A model generated the notes under the pieces. That model was not told the DNA's origin and did not search any database. It saw nothing but the letters and a program-made list of their open reading frames with translations. A DNA stretch of 64,000 bases, taken from contig NZ_JAFBGA010000003.1 of the NCBI RefSeq assembly GCF_016909575.1, positions 1-64,000 of the forward strand, written 5' to 3'. Shown here in pieces: positions 8,272-16,801 of this stretch (positions within the stretch are counted from its first letter, which is position 1; each line of letters begins with the position of its first letter). The DNA is from Streptomyces sp. HB132 (GTDB lineage Bacteria; Actinomycetota; Actinomycetes; Streptomycetales; Streptomycetaceae). Made by a program: the position numbers and the translations under genes.

Positions 8272-8298
8272 TGTGCTGCGGCCGATCGCCGCAGCACA
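8272..8298 (-). promoter_or_regulatory. Inverted repeat in the chpE 5' leader
   Basis: TGTGCTGCGGC (8272-8282) and its exact complement (8288-8298) flank CGATC. The hairpin sits directly upstream of the chpE Shine-Dalgarno. It could be an mRNA stem-loop affecting translation or stability, or an operator. Confidence 0.5.
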
Positions 8299-8400
8299 TG
8301 GAGAACGCCGTCACGCACAGGAGGGTGCGCCGTACGGGTGCCGAACACCCGACAGTATGAATCCTGCCCGAAGTGGAACCATCAGCTTGTCCGACAGCGC

Positions 8401-9045
8401 TCAGCCCGCCGCTCCGTGCCTGACCGCCCACAGTGCGGCCTGAGTCCGGTCGGAGAGATCGAGCTTCATCAGGATGTTCGAGACATGGGTCTTCACGGTC
8501 TTCTCCGACAGGACCAGCGCCCGGGCGATCTCCCGGTTGGAGCGGCCGTCGGCGATCAGTCCGAGCACCTCCCGCTCGCGGTCGGTCAGGGTGCTCCCCC
8601 GCCCCGTGCCGTTGCCCGTGACGTCCCGGGCCAGCAGCGCGTCGGCGACCTCCGGCTGGAGCAGGACGTGGCCGGCGTGCACCGAGCGGATGGCGCCGGC
8701 CAGGGCGTCCGGGTCGACGTCCTTGTACACGTAGCCCGAGGCTCCCGCCCGCAGGGCGGGCACGACCGTGCGCTGCTCGGTGAAGCTGGTGACGATCAGC
8801 ACCCTGGCGGGGTTCTCCAGCTCCCTGAGCCTGCGCAGCGCCTCGATCCCGTCGGTGTTCGGCATCTTGATGTCCATCAGGACCACGTCGGGCCGCAGCT
8901 CCTCGGTCCTGGCGACGCCTTCGGCCCCGTCCGACGCCTCGCCGACGACCTCTATGTCGTCCTGGACCTCGAGGAACGTACGCAGTCCCCGGCGGACCAC
9001 CTGGTGGTCGTCGACCAGCAGCACCTTGATGATCTTGTCAGCCAC
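8401..9045 (-). CDS. NarL/LuxR-type response regulator
   Basis: A 214-residue response regulator. The receiver domain (about 6-122) carries acidic VDD (11-13), the phosphoacceptor Asp58 in VVLMDIKMP, and later TSF and K residues. A LuxR-type helix-turn-helix (about 145-205) contains LTDREREVLGLIADGRSNREIA and LSEKTVKTHVSNIL. Its start overlaps the end of the sensor kinase gene by 8 bp, so the pair is translationally coupled. The regulon is unknown; chpE lies next to it but on its own leader. Confidence 0.96.
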   Translation of the reverse strand: MADKIIKVLLVDDHQVVRRGLRTFLEVQDDIEVVGEASDGAEGVARTEELRPDVVLMDIKMPNTDGIEALRRLRELENPARVLIVTSFTEQRTVVPALRAGASGYVYKDVDPDALAGAIRSVHAGHVLLQPEVADALLARDVTGNGTGRGSTLTDREREVLGLIADGRSNREIARALVLSEKTVKTHVSNILMKLDLSDRTQAALWAVRHGAAG

Positions 9046-10183
9046 AGGGGATCTCCATCCGGATCGTGGTTCCCTCGCCGGGCTCCGAGTCGACGGTCAG
9101 CCGGCCACCGACGTCTCCGGCCCGGTGCCGCATGGAGACGAGGCCCAGATGACGCCCGGCGTCCCGGACCGCGTGGGTGTCGAAGCCGCGGCCGTCGTCG
9201 GCGATCCGCAGCACGGTGGCGGAGGCGCGCCGGGCGAGGGTGACCGCGACCTGTTCCGCGTCCGCGTGGCGCAGGGCGTTGTGCAGGGCTTCCTGCGCGA
9301 CCCGGAGCATGGCCTCCTCCTGGGCGGCGGGCAGCGCGCGCACCCCGGTGCTCTCGAAGGTGACCCGGGCGTCGTGGGCCCGGTCCAGGACCTGGATCTG
9401 GGTACGGAGGGTGGCGACCAGTCCGTCCTCGTCGAGGCCGGCGGGACGCAGCTCGACGACGGCCGCCCGCAGCTCGTCCACGGCTTCCCCGGCCAGGGTG
9501 GCGACCTGCTGGAGCTCGCCCTTGGCGCGTGCGGGGTCGCGGTCGACGAGGGCTGCGGCGGCCTGCGCGGTGAGCCGGAGCGAGAAGAGCTTCTGGCTGA
9601 CGGCGTCGTGCAGCTCGTGGGCGAGCCGTGAGCGCTCCTCGGCGATCGTGAGCTCACGGCTGCGTTCGTAGAGCCGGGCGTTGGTGAGGGCGATGGCAGC
9701 GTGCTGGGCGAGGATCCCGAGGAGTTCCTCGTCCTCCTCCGTGAATCCGCAGCCCCCCGTGGGCCTGGGGCAGCGCTTGTTGGCGAGGAAGAGGGCACCG
9801 ATCGTCTCCTCGCCGTCCTGGACGGGCAGGCCGAGGAAGTCGGACATGTCGGGGTGGGCTTCGGGCCATCCCTCGAAGCGGGGGTCCTCACGGACGTCCG
9901 CGAGCCGCTGAGGCTTCGCCTCGTGGAGCATCGCCGCGAGGATGCCGTGCTGGCGGGGCAGCGGGCCGATGGCCTTCCACTGCTCGTCGCTGACCCCGTC
10001 GACGACGAACTGGGCGAAGCCTCCGTGATCGTCCGGCACGCCGAGTGCGGCGTACTCGGCGTCGAGGAGCTCCCGGGCGGAGGCGACGATCGTCTTGAGG
10101 ACGTCCCCCACCTCCAGGTGCCGGCTCATGGCGAGAAGTGCGGCGCTGACAGCGGCTAGGCCCGTCGGTGGGCGATGACTCAT
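9038..10183 (-). CDS. GAF-domain sensor histidine kinase
   Basis: The 381-residue cytoplasmic kinase begins at the ATG at 10183. A GAF domain spans about residues 25-172 (DAEYAALGVPDDHGGFAQFVVDG through LGLPV...IGALFLANK). A HisKA_3 dimerisation helix follows with the phosphoacceptor in AHELHDAVSQKL (His192). A HATPase_c domain contains ALRHADAEQVAV, DDGRGFD and the GLVSMRHRA segment. It has no membrane helix, so it senses a cytoplasmic ligand or redox state, as DevS-like GAF kinases do. There is a Cys in RCPRPTGGCGF but no clear haem ligand. Confidence 0.95.
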   Translation of the reverse strand: MSHRPPTGLAAVSAALLAMSRHLEVGDVLKTIVASARELLDAEYAALGVPDDHGGFAQFVVDGVSDEQWKAIGPLPRQHGILAAMLHEAKPQRLADVREDPRFEGWPEAHPDMSDFLGLPVQDGEETIGALFLANKRCPRPTGGCGFTEEDEELLGILAQHAAIALTNARLYERSRELTIAEERSRLAHELHDAVSQKLFSLRLTAQAAAALVDRDPARAKGELQQVATLAGEAVDELRAAVVELRPAGLDEDGLVATLRTQIQVLDRAHDARVTFESTGVRALPAAQEEAMLRVAQEALHNALRHADAEQVAVTLARRASATVLRIADDGRGFDTHAVRDAGRHLGLVSMRHRAGDVGGRLTVDSEPGEGTTIRMEIPCG

Positions 10184-10628
10184 GCGCTCACCGTACCGGC
10201 GGGGGTACCGCCGCCGTATCGGGCCGGGGACCGCCTGCGGGCGGGGCTTCGGACCTAGGGCCTCCCGTCCGCGCACCTGCGGTCCCGGGCACCCGCACCT
10301 CGGACCCACCGCCCGGAAAGCCCCTTACGCTCCGCATCGCAGGAGCAACTTCTCGTGAGCACCGAGGGGTCCCCGTGTGAGCCCAGGCATAGGACCCACG
10401 TCACTTACGAAGAAGGATAGTTTGCCCAAAACGGGCAAGTTATCGAGGTTCAAACCGGACAAGGAGGAATGAAGCAGGCCCCCTCCAACTACCCGGCTTC
10501 GTACGTCACACCTTTGCCAGGCCATTTTGCTGGCGCTAAGAATTGCATCTGTCCCCGACGGAGATGCCTCCGGCTCTTCCGTCCGCGTCCTCGCCGAGGA
10601 CCCCTGCTATTCGAAGAGGTACGACTGT
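10184..10628. other. Intergenic region upstream of the SLT transglycosylase
   Basis: This 445-base divergent spacer carries the promoters of the kinase operon and of the SLT gene. It has a relatively A/T-rich segment (10400-10470) with an inverted repeat TTGCCC-AAAAC-GGGCAA at 10422-10438. An AAGGAGG at 10461 is only one base from an ATG (10469) and is unlikely to start a gene. Long leaders are known for Streptomyces cell-wall hydrolase genes, but I cannot see the conserved blocks of a c-di-AMP riboswitch here. Confidence 0.5.
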
Positions 10629-11375
10629 ATGTCCGTGTCCCGCATCTCCAGCCGTAGCCGTCGCCTCAACAAGGCGCAGAAGCTCTCCGTCGCGGGGGTC
10701 TCCACCCTGGCCGCCGCCGCTCTCGCCTTCTCGCTCGTCCCCGACGACGCCTCGGCCACCACCGAGCCGCAGGCCGCCTCGGCCGCCGCGCCGGTCGCCT
10801 ACACCGGCTCGCAGGCGAAGAGCCTCAAGGCCCACGGCATAGAGCAGAACTCCACGGCCCAGCAGCTGGTGAAGGCCGCCGACGCGGCCAAGGCCAAGGA
10901 GGCCGACGCGAAGAAGAAGGCCGCCGCCAAGGCCGAGGCGAAGGCCAAGGCCGTCGCCGAGGCCAAGAGCAAGGCCGCCGCGAAGGCCAAGGCCGACGCG
11001 AAGAAGCGTTCCGCCAAGAAGGCCAGCCGTGCCGCCGACCGCAAGCCGGTCTACGCGAACAACCTGGACGGCTGGATCCGTGAGGCTCTCTCCATCATGA
11101 ACAAGAAGGACATCCCCGGCACGTACGAGGGTCTGCACCGCAACATCATCCGCGAGTCCAGCGGTGACCCCCGGGCCATCAACAACTGGGACATCAACGC
11201 GATCAACGGCGTCCCGTCGAAGGGCCTGCTGCAGGTCATCAAGCCGACCTTCGACTTCTACCACGTCAAGGGCACCAAGCACGACCAGTACGACCCGGTC
11301 GCCAACATCACCGCGGCCGCCAACTACGCGGCGGACAAGTACGGCTCCATCGACAACGTCGACAGCGCGTACTGA
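10629..11375 (+). CDS. Secreted SLT-domain lytic transglycosylase with Lys/Ala-rich linker
   Basis: This 248-residue secreted protein is a probable peptidoglycan lytic transglycosylase. A signal peptide covers residues 1-43 (basic start, hydrophobic VAGVSTLAAAALAFSLV, cleavage after DDASA). A 50-residue Lys/Ala-rich segment (84-137) follows. The C-terminal SLT domain (about 145-248) has the catalytic Glu176 in IIRESSGDPRAIN and the downstream SKGLLQVIKPTF motif. The ATG at 10629 has GAAGAGG upstream. The basic linker probably binds wall polymers. Similar SLT enzymes act with Rpf proteins in germination and wall turnover in Streptomyces. Confidence 0.93.
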   Translation: MSVSRISSRSRRLNKAQKLSVAGVSTLAAAALAFSLVPDDASATTEPQAASAAAPVAYTGSQAKSLKAHGIEQNSTAQQLVKAADAAKAKEADAKKKAAAKAEAKAKAVAEAKSKAAAKAKADAKKRSAKKASRAADRKPVYANNLDGWIREALSIMNKKDIPGTYEGLHRNIIRESSGDPRAINNWDINAINGVPSKGLLQVIKPTFDFYHVKGTKHDQYDPVANITAAANYAADKYGSIDNVDSAY

Positions 11376-11450
11376 GCCACACACCGAGCATGGCCTGGCA
11401 GAGCTGACCTGCCGGTCCGCAGCGTCGCGAGACCGGCCGGCACATGCCGA

Positions 11451-11479
11451 AGGGCGGCACCCCACGGGGTTGCCGCCCT
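11451..11479. terminator. Convergent terminator hairpin
   Basis: AGGGCGGCA-CCCC pairs with GGGGTTGCCGCCCT (11466-11479) with one bulge. It lies between the stop of the SLT gene and that of the converging FHA-ABC gene. Confidence 0.65.
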
Positions 11480-11513
11480 CGGGCGTTTCCGGGACCGGCC
11501 GGATCGGGGCGCG

Positions 11514-14096
11514 CTACTTGCGCATGACCTCGGGCTCGTGGCGGCGCAGCATCCGCGAGACCGCGAAGAAGAGAACGGCGCTCATCACCAGCATCACCGT
11601 GATGTTGATCCCCCACTGACCGGCCGTGTGCTCCCAGAGCGGGTCGAGGTCGGTCGGCTTCTCGGGGTCCCACGGCGGCATGAGGTGGGCGAGGTCCAGC
11701 GTGGTGCCCGCCGCGGCGACCGCCCAGCGCGACGGCATCAGCCAGGCGAACTGCTCCAGACCCGGTGAGCCGTAGACCTGGAAGAGCACGCCGGTGAAGA
11801 CGACCTGGACGATCGCGAACATCACGAGCAGCGGCATGGTCTTCTCTGCGGTCTTCACCAGCGCGGAGATCAGCAGACCGAACATCATCGAGGTGAAGCC
11901 CAGCACGATGATCGACAGGCAGACCTCCACCGCGGGGGGCATGAACAGACCCTCCTCCGGCAGCTCCCGGGTGGAGAAGCCGATCCCGCAGATGATCACG
12001 CCCTGGAAGGCGGTGATCACGCCGAGGACGATCACCTTGGACAGCAGATAGGCGGAACGGGAGAGGCCGGTGGCCCGTTCCCGCTCGTAGATCACCCGCT
12101 CCTTGATGAGTTCTCGTACGGAGTTGGCGGCGGCCGCGAAGCACATGCCGACCGCCAGGATCAGCATGATGGTCCCGGCCTTGCCGTTGAACCGGGAGGG
12201 CGGATCGGGCTCCGCCAGGCCGAACTCCGCCGGGATGACCACGCTGACGACGCCGAGAACGGCCGGCAGGAGCACCATCAGGAGCAGGAAGCCCTTGTCG
12301 GACGCGATCACCGAGACGTACCGGCGCATCAGCGTCCACAGCTGGGCCGCCCAGCCCGAGGGCTTCGGCGGGCGCATCTGCTGCGCCGGGGGCATGTGTA
12401 CGGACTGCGGGGCGACGGCGTCGATGTCCGCGGCGTACATCTGGTAGTGCTGCGAGCCGCGCCAGCGGCCCGCCCAGTCGTAGTCGCGGTAGTTCTCGAA
12501 CGCGGAGAAGACGTCGGCCCAACTGGTGTAGCCGAAGAAGTTCAGCGCCTCCTCGGGAGGGCCGAAGTAGGCGACGGATCCACCGGGAGCCATCACCAGG
12601 AGCTTGTCGCAGATGGCCAGCTCGGCCACGGAGTGCGTGACCACGAGGACCGTACGGCCGTCGTCGGCGAGGCCGCGCAGCAGCTGCATGACGTCGCGGT
12701 CCATGCCCGGGTCGAGGCCCGAGGTCGGCTCGTCCAGGAAGATCAGCGACGGCTTGGTCAGCAGCTCCAGGGCGACCGAGACGCGCTTGCGCTGTCCGCC
12801 GGAGAGCGAGGTGATCTTCTTGTCCTTGTGGATGTCGAGCTTGAGCTCGGCGAGGACCTCGTGGATCCGGGCGGTGCGCTCGGTCTCGGTGGTGTCCGCG
12901 GGGAAGCGCAGCTTGGCCGCGTACCGAAGAGCCCTGGTGACCGTGAGTTCCTTGTGCAGGATGTCGTCCTGCGGGACCAGGCCGATGCGCTGCCGCAGCT
13001 CGGCGAACTGCTTGTACAGGTTCCGGTTGTCGTAGAGGACGTCGCCCTGGTTGGCGGGCCGGTAGCCGGTGAGCGCCTTGAGCAGGGTGGACTTGCCGGA
13101 GCCCGAGGGGCCGATGACGGCGATCAGCGACTTCTCCGGGACGCCGAAGGAGACGTCCTTGAGGATGTCCTTGCCGCCGTCGACCGTCACCGTGAGGTGG
13201 CGGGCGGAGAAGGAGACCTCACCGGTGTCGACGAACTCTTCCAGCCGGTCCCCGACCAGCCGGAAGGTCGAGTGCCCGACACCGACGATGTCGTTCGGGC
13301 CGAGGAGCGCGGTGCCGGACTTGCTGAGCGGCTGACCGTTGACGTATGTGCCGTTGTGCGACCCGAGGTCACGGATCTCGAAGCGACCGTCGGGCGTCGC
13401 CCGGAATTCGGCGTGCAGGCGCGAGACCTGGAGGTCGGAGACGACCAGCTCGTTCTCCAGCGCGCGGCCGATGCGCATGACCCGGCCGAGGTCGAGCTGG
13501 TGGAAGGTGGTCGGGCTGCGGTCCCCGTAGACGGGCGGAGCACCCGCCGCGCCGCCGTGCCCGCCCGCTCCGGCCGGGCCCGCGTGGCCCTGCTGGTGCG
13601 GGACCGGAGGCTGCTGCGCCTGAGGTGCCTGCTGCCAGGCCGCCTGCTGTTGCTGCTGCGCGGGACCACCGGGCCAGCCTGCGGCGCCGTGCTGCTGCGG
13701 CTGCTGCACCGGGGGCTGCTGCGCGTGCTGCACCGGGGGCGCGGGCGCCTTCTGCACTCCCGCCGGCTGCCCGCCCTGGACTCCGGCGCCCGCCGGGGCG
13801 GTGACGCTCAGCCTCGGCCCGTCGGTGGCGTTGCCCAGGTGGACCGATGTCCCCGGGGCGATCTCCATCTGCTGGATGCGCCGGCCCTGGACGTAGGTGC
13901 CGTTCGTGCTTCCGTGGTCCTCGATGGACCAGCCGCGGCCGTTCCAGCTGATCGTGGCATGCCGCCACGACACTCTTGCGTCGTCGACCATCAGGTCGCC
14001 CTGCGGATCACGTCCGAGGGTGTACGACCTGGACGGATCGAGCGCCCAGGTCCTTCCATTCAATTCCAGTACGAGTTCCGGCACTCCGCGCCCCAC
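11514..14096 (-). CDS. FHA-FHA-ABC2 exporter fusion protein
   Basis: One 860-residue chain combines two forkhead-associated domains (about 5-95 with RVSWRHATISW and HGSTNGTYV, and 205-285 with VSRLHAEF and LGSHNGTYVNG), joined by a Gln/Pro/Ala/Gly-rich linker (100-195). An ABC ATPase domain (295-530) has Walker A GPSGSGKST, signature LSGGQRKR and Walker B LIFLDEPTSG. A C-terminal ABC-2 permease with six hydrophobic segments runs from about 625 to 845. This is the ABCG-like layout of mycobacterial Rv1747. FHA domains bind phosphothreonine, so Ser/Thr kinases probably control the exporter. GTG at 14096 is preferred because a GGGGGAC precedes it; GTG at 14084 is an alternative. The substrate is unknown. 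Confidence 0.94.
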   Translation of the reverse strand: MGRGVPELVLELNGRTWALDPSRSYTLGRDPQGDLMVDDARVSWRHATISWNGRGWSIEDHGSTNGTYVQGRRIQQMEIAPGTSVHLGNATDGPRLSVTAPAGAGVQGGQPAGVQKAPAPPVQHAQQPPVQQPQQHGAAGWPGGPAQQQQQAAWQQAPQAQQPPVPHQQGHAGPAGAGGHGGAAGAPPVYGDRSPTTFHQLDLGRVMRIGRALENELVVSDLQVSRLHAEFRATPDGRFEIRDLGSHNGTYVNGQPLSKSGTALLGPNDIVGVGHSTFRLVGDRLEEFVDTGEVSFSARHLTVTVDGGKDILKDVSFGVPEKSLIAVIGPSGSGKSTLLKALTGYRPANQGDVLYDNRNLYKQFAELRQRIGLVPQDDILHKELTVTRALRYAAKLRFPADTTETERTARIHEVLAELKLDIHKDKKITSLSGGQRKRVSVALELLTKPSLIFLDEPTSGLDPGMDRDVMQLLRGLADDGRTVLVVTHSVAELAICDKLLVMAPGGSVAYFGPPEEALNFFGYTSWADVFSAFENYRDYDWAGRWRGSQHYQMYAADIDAVAPQSVHMPPAQQMRPPKPSGWAAQLWTLMRRYVSVIASDKGFLLLMVLLPAVLGVVSVVIPAEFGLAEPDPPSRFNGKAGTIMLILAVGMCFAAAANSVRELIKERVIYERERATGLSRSAYLLSKVIVLGVITAFQGVIICGIGFSTRELPEEGLFMPPAVEVCLSIIVLGFTSMMFGLLISALVKTAEKTMPLLVMFAIVQVVFTGVLFQVYGSPGLEQFAWLMPSRWAVAAAGTTLDLAHLMPPWDPEKPTDLDPLWEHTAGQWGINITVMLVMSAVLFFAVSRMLRRHEPEVMRK

Positions 14097-14375
14097 TAGT
14101 CGTCCCCCGAGCCGCCCCCGTCGCAGGAAGCCTAGGGATGCTGAACATCGTGGGGAACTATTCCAGGAGCGGTCCCGTAACGGAAAGCCGGGCGGTGTGA
14201 AGAGGGCGCGGAGGCCCGGCACCCCCTGTGCCGAGCCGGGAGAAATGGGTCCTGAGCATCCCAAGCGGGGCACCGTCCCACCGGGGCGGCGTCCCCGGCG
14301 GCGGGCGGCCGGCGGCCGTCCGCCACTCGGGACGGCTTCGGAGCTCGCCCCGCGGCCCTATACGGTGGGACCACC

Positions 14376-15623
14376 ATGAGCGCACCTCAGCCACCTCGGT
14401 CTCCTGAGTCCCCCGGGTCTCCTCGCGGCACGGACGCCCCCACTCTTCTCGTCAAGATCTTCGGGAAGGACCGGCCGGGTATCACCGCCGGCCTCTTCGA
14501 CACCCTGGCCGCCTACGCCGTCGACGTCGTGGACATCGAACAGGTGGTCACCCGTGGCCGCATCGTCCTGTGTGCCCTGGTGACCTCGCCGGACCCCGGC
14601 GGTACGACCGAGGGTGACCTCAGGGCGACCGTGCACAGCTGGGCGGAGTCGCTGAAGCTGCAGGCCGAGATCATCTCGGGCACGGGCGACAACCGTCCGC
14701 GCGGCTACGGCCGCTCCCACGTGACCGTTCTGGGGCACCCGCTCACCGCGGAGTCCACGGCGGTCATAGCGGCCAGGATCACCTCCACCGGCGGCAACAT
14801 CGACCGGATCTTCCGCCTGGCCAAGTACCCCGTCACCGCAGTCGAGTTCGCGGTGTCCGGCACCGGGACGGAGGAGCTGCGGACCGCGCTGGCGACGGAG
14901 GCCGCGGGAATCGGCGTCGACATCGCCGTCATGTCGGCCGGGCTGAGCCGCCGGGCGCAGCGGCTGGTCGTGATGGACGTGGACTCGACGCTCATCCAGG
15001 ACGAGGTCATCGAACTCTTCGCGGCCCACGCGGGCTGCGAGTCCGAGGTCGCGGCCGTGACCGAGCAGGCGATGCGCGGCGAGCTCGACTTCGAGCAGTC
15101 CCTGCACGCACGCGTCGCGCTGCTGGCGGGGCTGGACGTGTCCGTGGTGGACAAGGTGCGGGCAGAGGTACGGCTGACCCCCGGTGCCCGCACCCTGATC
15201 CGGACACTGAAGCGGCTCGGCTACCAAGTGGGTGTGGTCTCGGGGGGCTTCACCCAGGTCACGGACGACCTCAAGGAGCGCCTCGGGCTCGACTTCGCCT
15301 CCGCCAACACACTGGAGGTCGTCGACGGCAAGCTCACCGGCCGGGTCGTGGGCGACATCGTGGACAGGGCCGGCAAGGCCCGGCTGCTGCGCAGCTTCGC
15401 GGAGCAGGCGGGGGTGCCGCTTTCGCAGACGGTGGCGATCGGCGACGGCGCGAACGATCTGGACATGCTGAACACGGCGGGACTCGGTGTCGCCTTCAAT
15501 GCCAAGCCGGTCGTCCGCGAGGCCGCCCACACCGCGGTGAACGTACCGTTCCTGGACACCGTGCTGTATCTGCTCGGGATCACCCGCGAAGAGGTCGAGG
15601 CCGCCGACGGTCTGGTGGACTGA
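14376..15623 (+). CDS. serB: Phosphoserine phosphatase SerB
   Basis: This 415-residue enzyme carries out the last step of serine synthesis (phosphoserine to serine). Two ACT-like regulatory regions (about 23-100 with GKDRPGITAGLFDTL, and 115-185) precede a HAD-type phosphatase domain. Its DVDST motif (201-205) supplies the nucleophile Asp201 and acid Asp203. Motif II is VVSGGF and motif IV is AIGDGANDLDML. The N-terminal ACT domains suggest feedback by serine or another amino acid. The proline-rich N-terminal 20 residues are not conserved. It is monocistronic, ended by a perfect 17-bp hairpin. Confidence 0.97.
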   Translation: MSAPQPPRSPESPGSPRGTDAPTLLVKIFGKDRPGITAGLFDTLAAYAVDVVDIEQVVTRGRIVLCALVTSPDPGGTTEGDLRATVHSWAESLKLQAEIISGTGDNRPRGYGRSHVTVLGHPLTAESTAVIAARITSTGGNIDRIFRLAKYPVTAVEFAVSGTGTEELRTALATEAAGIGVDIAVMSAGLSRRAQRLVVMDVDSTLIQDEVIELFAAHAGCESEVAAVTEQAMRGELDFEQSLHARVALLAGLDVSVVDKVRAEVRLTPGARTLIRTLKRLGYQVGVVSGGFTQVTDDLKERLGLDFASANTLEVVDGKLTGRVVGDIVDRAGKARLLRSFAEQAGVPLSQTVAIGDGANDLDMLNTAGLGVAFNAKPVVREAAHTAVNVPFLDTVLYLLGITREEVEAADGLVD

Positions 15624-15645
15624 GCGGCCCGGTCCGTGCGACCGG

Positions 15646-15682
15646 AAGGGGCGCCGGCACACATCGTGTGCCGGCGCCCCTT
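15646..15682. terminator. Convergent terminator after serB
   Basis: A perfect 17-bp stem (15646-15662 with 15666-15682) closes on a 3-base loop, between the converging serB and sixA-like stops. Confidence 0.9.
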
Positions 15683-15695
15683 CGCACGTCGTCGG

Positions 15696-16214
15696 TCAGT
15701 CGTTCGGCGTCCAGTATTCGACGAGTTTGCCCGCCCCGTGCTCCAGGCTCTTCCAGGAGCCGGAGAACTCGACGACGGCGTAGGCCGCGGTCGGGAAGCC
15801 GTCCCTGGTCATGCGGGCGAGGGCGTCGCCCTCGGCCCCGCCGGAGAGGGCGTCCGCGGCACCGTGCATGCCGGGGTTGTGGCCGATGACCAGCAGATTC
15901 CGTACGTCGTCGGGTGTTTCGTCGAACAGGGCGATCAGCTCGCCGAGGGAGGCCTCGTACAGCCTCTCCTCGTACACGGTCCTGGGGCGCTGCGCGAACT
16001 CGTGGACCGCCAGCTTCCAGGTCTCACGGGTTCTGGTGGCGGTCGAGCACAGAGCCAGATCGAAGGCGGTTCCCGAGTCGGCCAGCCTGCGGCCGGCGAC
16101 GGGGGCGTCCTTCCGGCCCCGTTCCGCCAGTGGCCGCTCGTGGTCCGACTGCTGCGACCATTCCGCCTTTGCGTGCCTGAGAAGGACGATCCTGCGAGGT
16201 GTATCGGCGCTCAT
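15696..16214 (-). CDS. SixA-type histidine phosphatase
   Basis: A 172-residue member of the histidine phosphatase superfamily, SixA branch. The N-terminal catalytic motif is LLRHAKAEW (Arg13-His14, an RHA variant of RHG, as in SixA). ERPLAERGRKDA and ALCSTATRTRETW supply the second arginine, and VIGHNPGMH supplies the second catalytic His. SixA removes phosphate from histidines of phosphorelay or PTS proteins; the substrate here is unknown. The protein is cytoplasmic and convergent with serB. Confidence 0.92.
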   Translation of the reverse strand: MSADTPRRIVLLRHAKAEWSQQSDHERPLAERGRKDAPVAGRRLADSGTAFDLALCSTATRTRETWKLAVHEFAQRPRTVYEERLYEASLGELIALFDETPDDVRNLLVIGHNPGMHGAADALSGGAEGDALARMTRDGFPTAAYAVVEFSGSWKSLEHGAGKLVEYWTPND

Positions 16215-16311
16215 GCATCTCAGCTTCGCACGAATCGCGCCTCCGGGCGCAGGGTGTTGACGTGCTCGTATGCCGGGGTGCGTGACGGGGCCGGAGTGTG
16301 TGCGGGGCCGG

Positions 16312-16512
16312 TCAGGCGGGCAGCAGCGCCAGGACGCGCTCGAGGAGCCGCCCGATCGCGGGGTCGCCGGCCGTCGCGTGTGCCTGGCCGGGTTCCACGA
16401 TCAGCAGGAGGAGCGCGGCGAAGGCGAGGGCGGGGAGCGCCACCGCCCACCACGGCAACCGGACATCGACGGTGTCGGGGCGGTGGGTCCGGGTGTGCGT
16501 ACGGGCCGGCAT
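16312..16512 (-). CDS. Small single-pass membrane protein, unknown
   Basis: This 66-residue protein has a basic, Thr/Arg-rich N-terminus, one hydrophobic helix (about 20-42, VRLPWWAVALPALAFAALLLLI) and a short C-terminal amphipathic tail (AIGRLLERVLALL). GGAGGCGG precedes the ATG. I do not recognise a family. The stop lies about 100 bases upstream of the sixA-like gene on the same strand, so they may be cotranscribed. Confidence 0.7.
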   Translation of the reverse strand: MPARTHTRTHRPDTVDVRLPWWAVALPALAFAALLLLIVEPGQAHATAGDPAIGRLLERVLALLPA

Positions 16513-16667
16513 GTCCGCCTCCGTGGGTCCTCGGCTGTGTCACCCAGAACCTACGGGCCGGCAGGCGCCGGCCCCATCCGGCGGCCCACCCACTCGACCC
16601 TGAACCTGGCCCCCTAGGGGACGGGGGGCAGGCCCCACCCTCGAAGAGAGCCGGGGGGGGCGGTAGG

Positions 16668-16784
16668 TCAGGGTGAGGCGATCGTGGCGATCACGCCGAT
16701 GACCACGGAGATGAGGAGCATCGTCCCGAACACGAGGAGGAGCTTCTTCTGGCCGTTCTGGGGATTCGGATCGAGCACTGGCAT
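16668..16784 (-). CDS. 38-residue membrane peptide next to MFS gene (SGM_5486-like)
   Basis: A very short gene encoding a 38-residue peptide with a polar N-terminus (MPVLDPNPQNGQKKL) and one transmembrane helix (VFGTMLLISVVIGVIATIA). It matches what I recall as the SGM_5486 family of transporter-associated small proteins found next to a CynX/NimT-type MFS transporter in Streptomyces. Here it starts 17 bases after the stop of such a gene, on the same strand. It is probably a small subunit or modulator of that transporter. Confidence 0.8.
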   Translation of the reverse strand: MPVLDPNPQNGQKKLLLVFGTMLLISVVIGVIATIASP

Positions 16785-16801
16785 GCGCACAGTCTCGCAT
16801 C

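Noticed and set aside
10340..10628. c-di-AMP (ydaO-type) riboswitch before the SLT gene
   Set aside because: Expected by analogy with Streptomyces wall-hydrolase genes, but I could not find the conserved blocks of that riboswitch.
10469..10657. Small ORF after AAGGAGG upstream of the SLT gene
   Set aside because: The spacing from the AAGGAGG to the ATG is a single base, the codon pattern is poor, and it runs into the SLT start.
13567..13800. CAG/GCC-rich repeats as a possible mobile or unstable element
   Set aside because: They encode the Gln/Pro/Ala linker of the FHA-ABC protein in frame and need no other explanation.
12396..14099. A 567-residue plus-strand frame opposite the FHA-ABC gene
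   Set aside because: Antisense shadow; the minus strand carries clear FHA and ABC motifs over the same interval.
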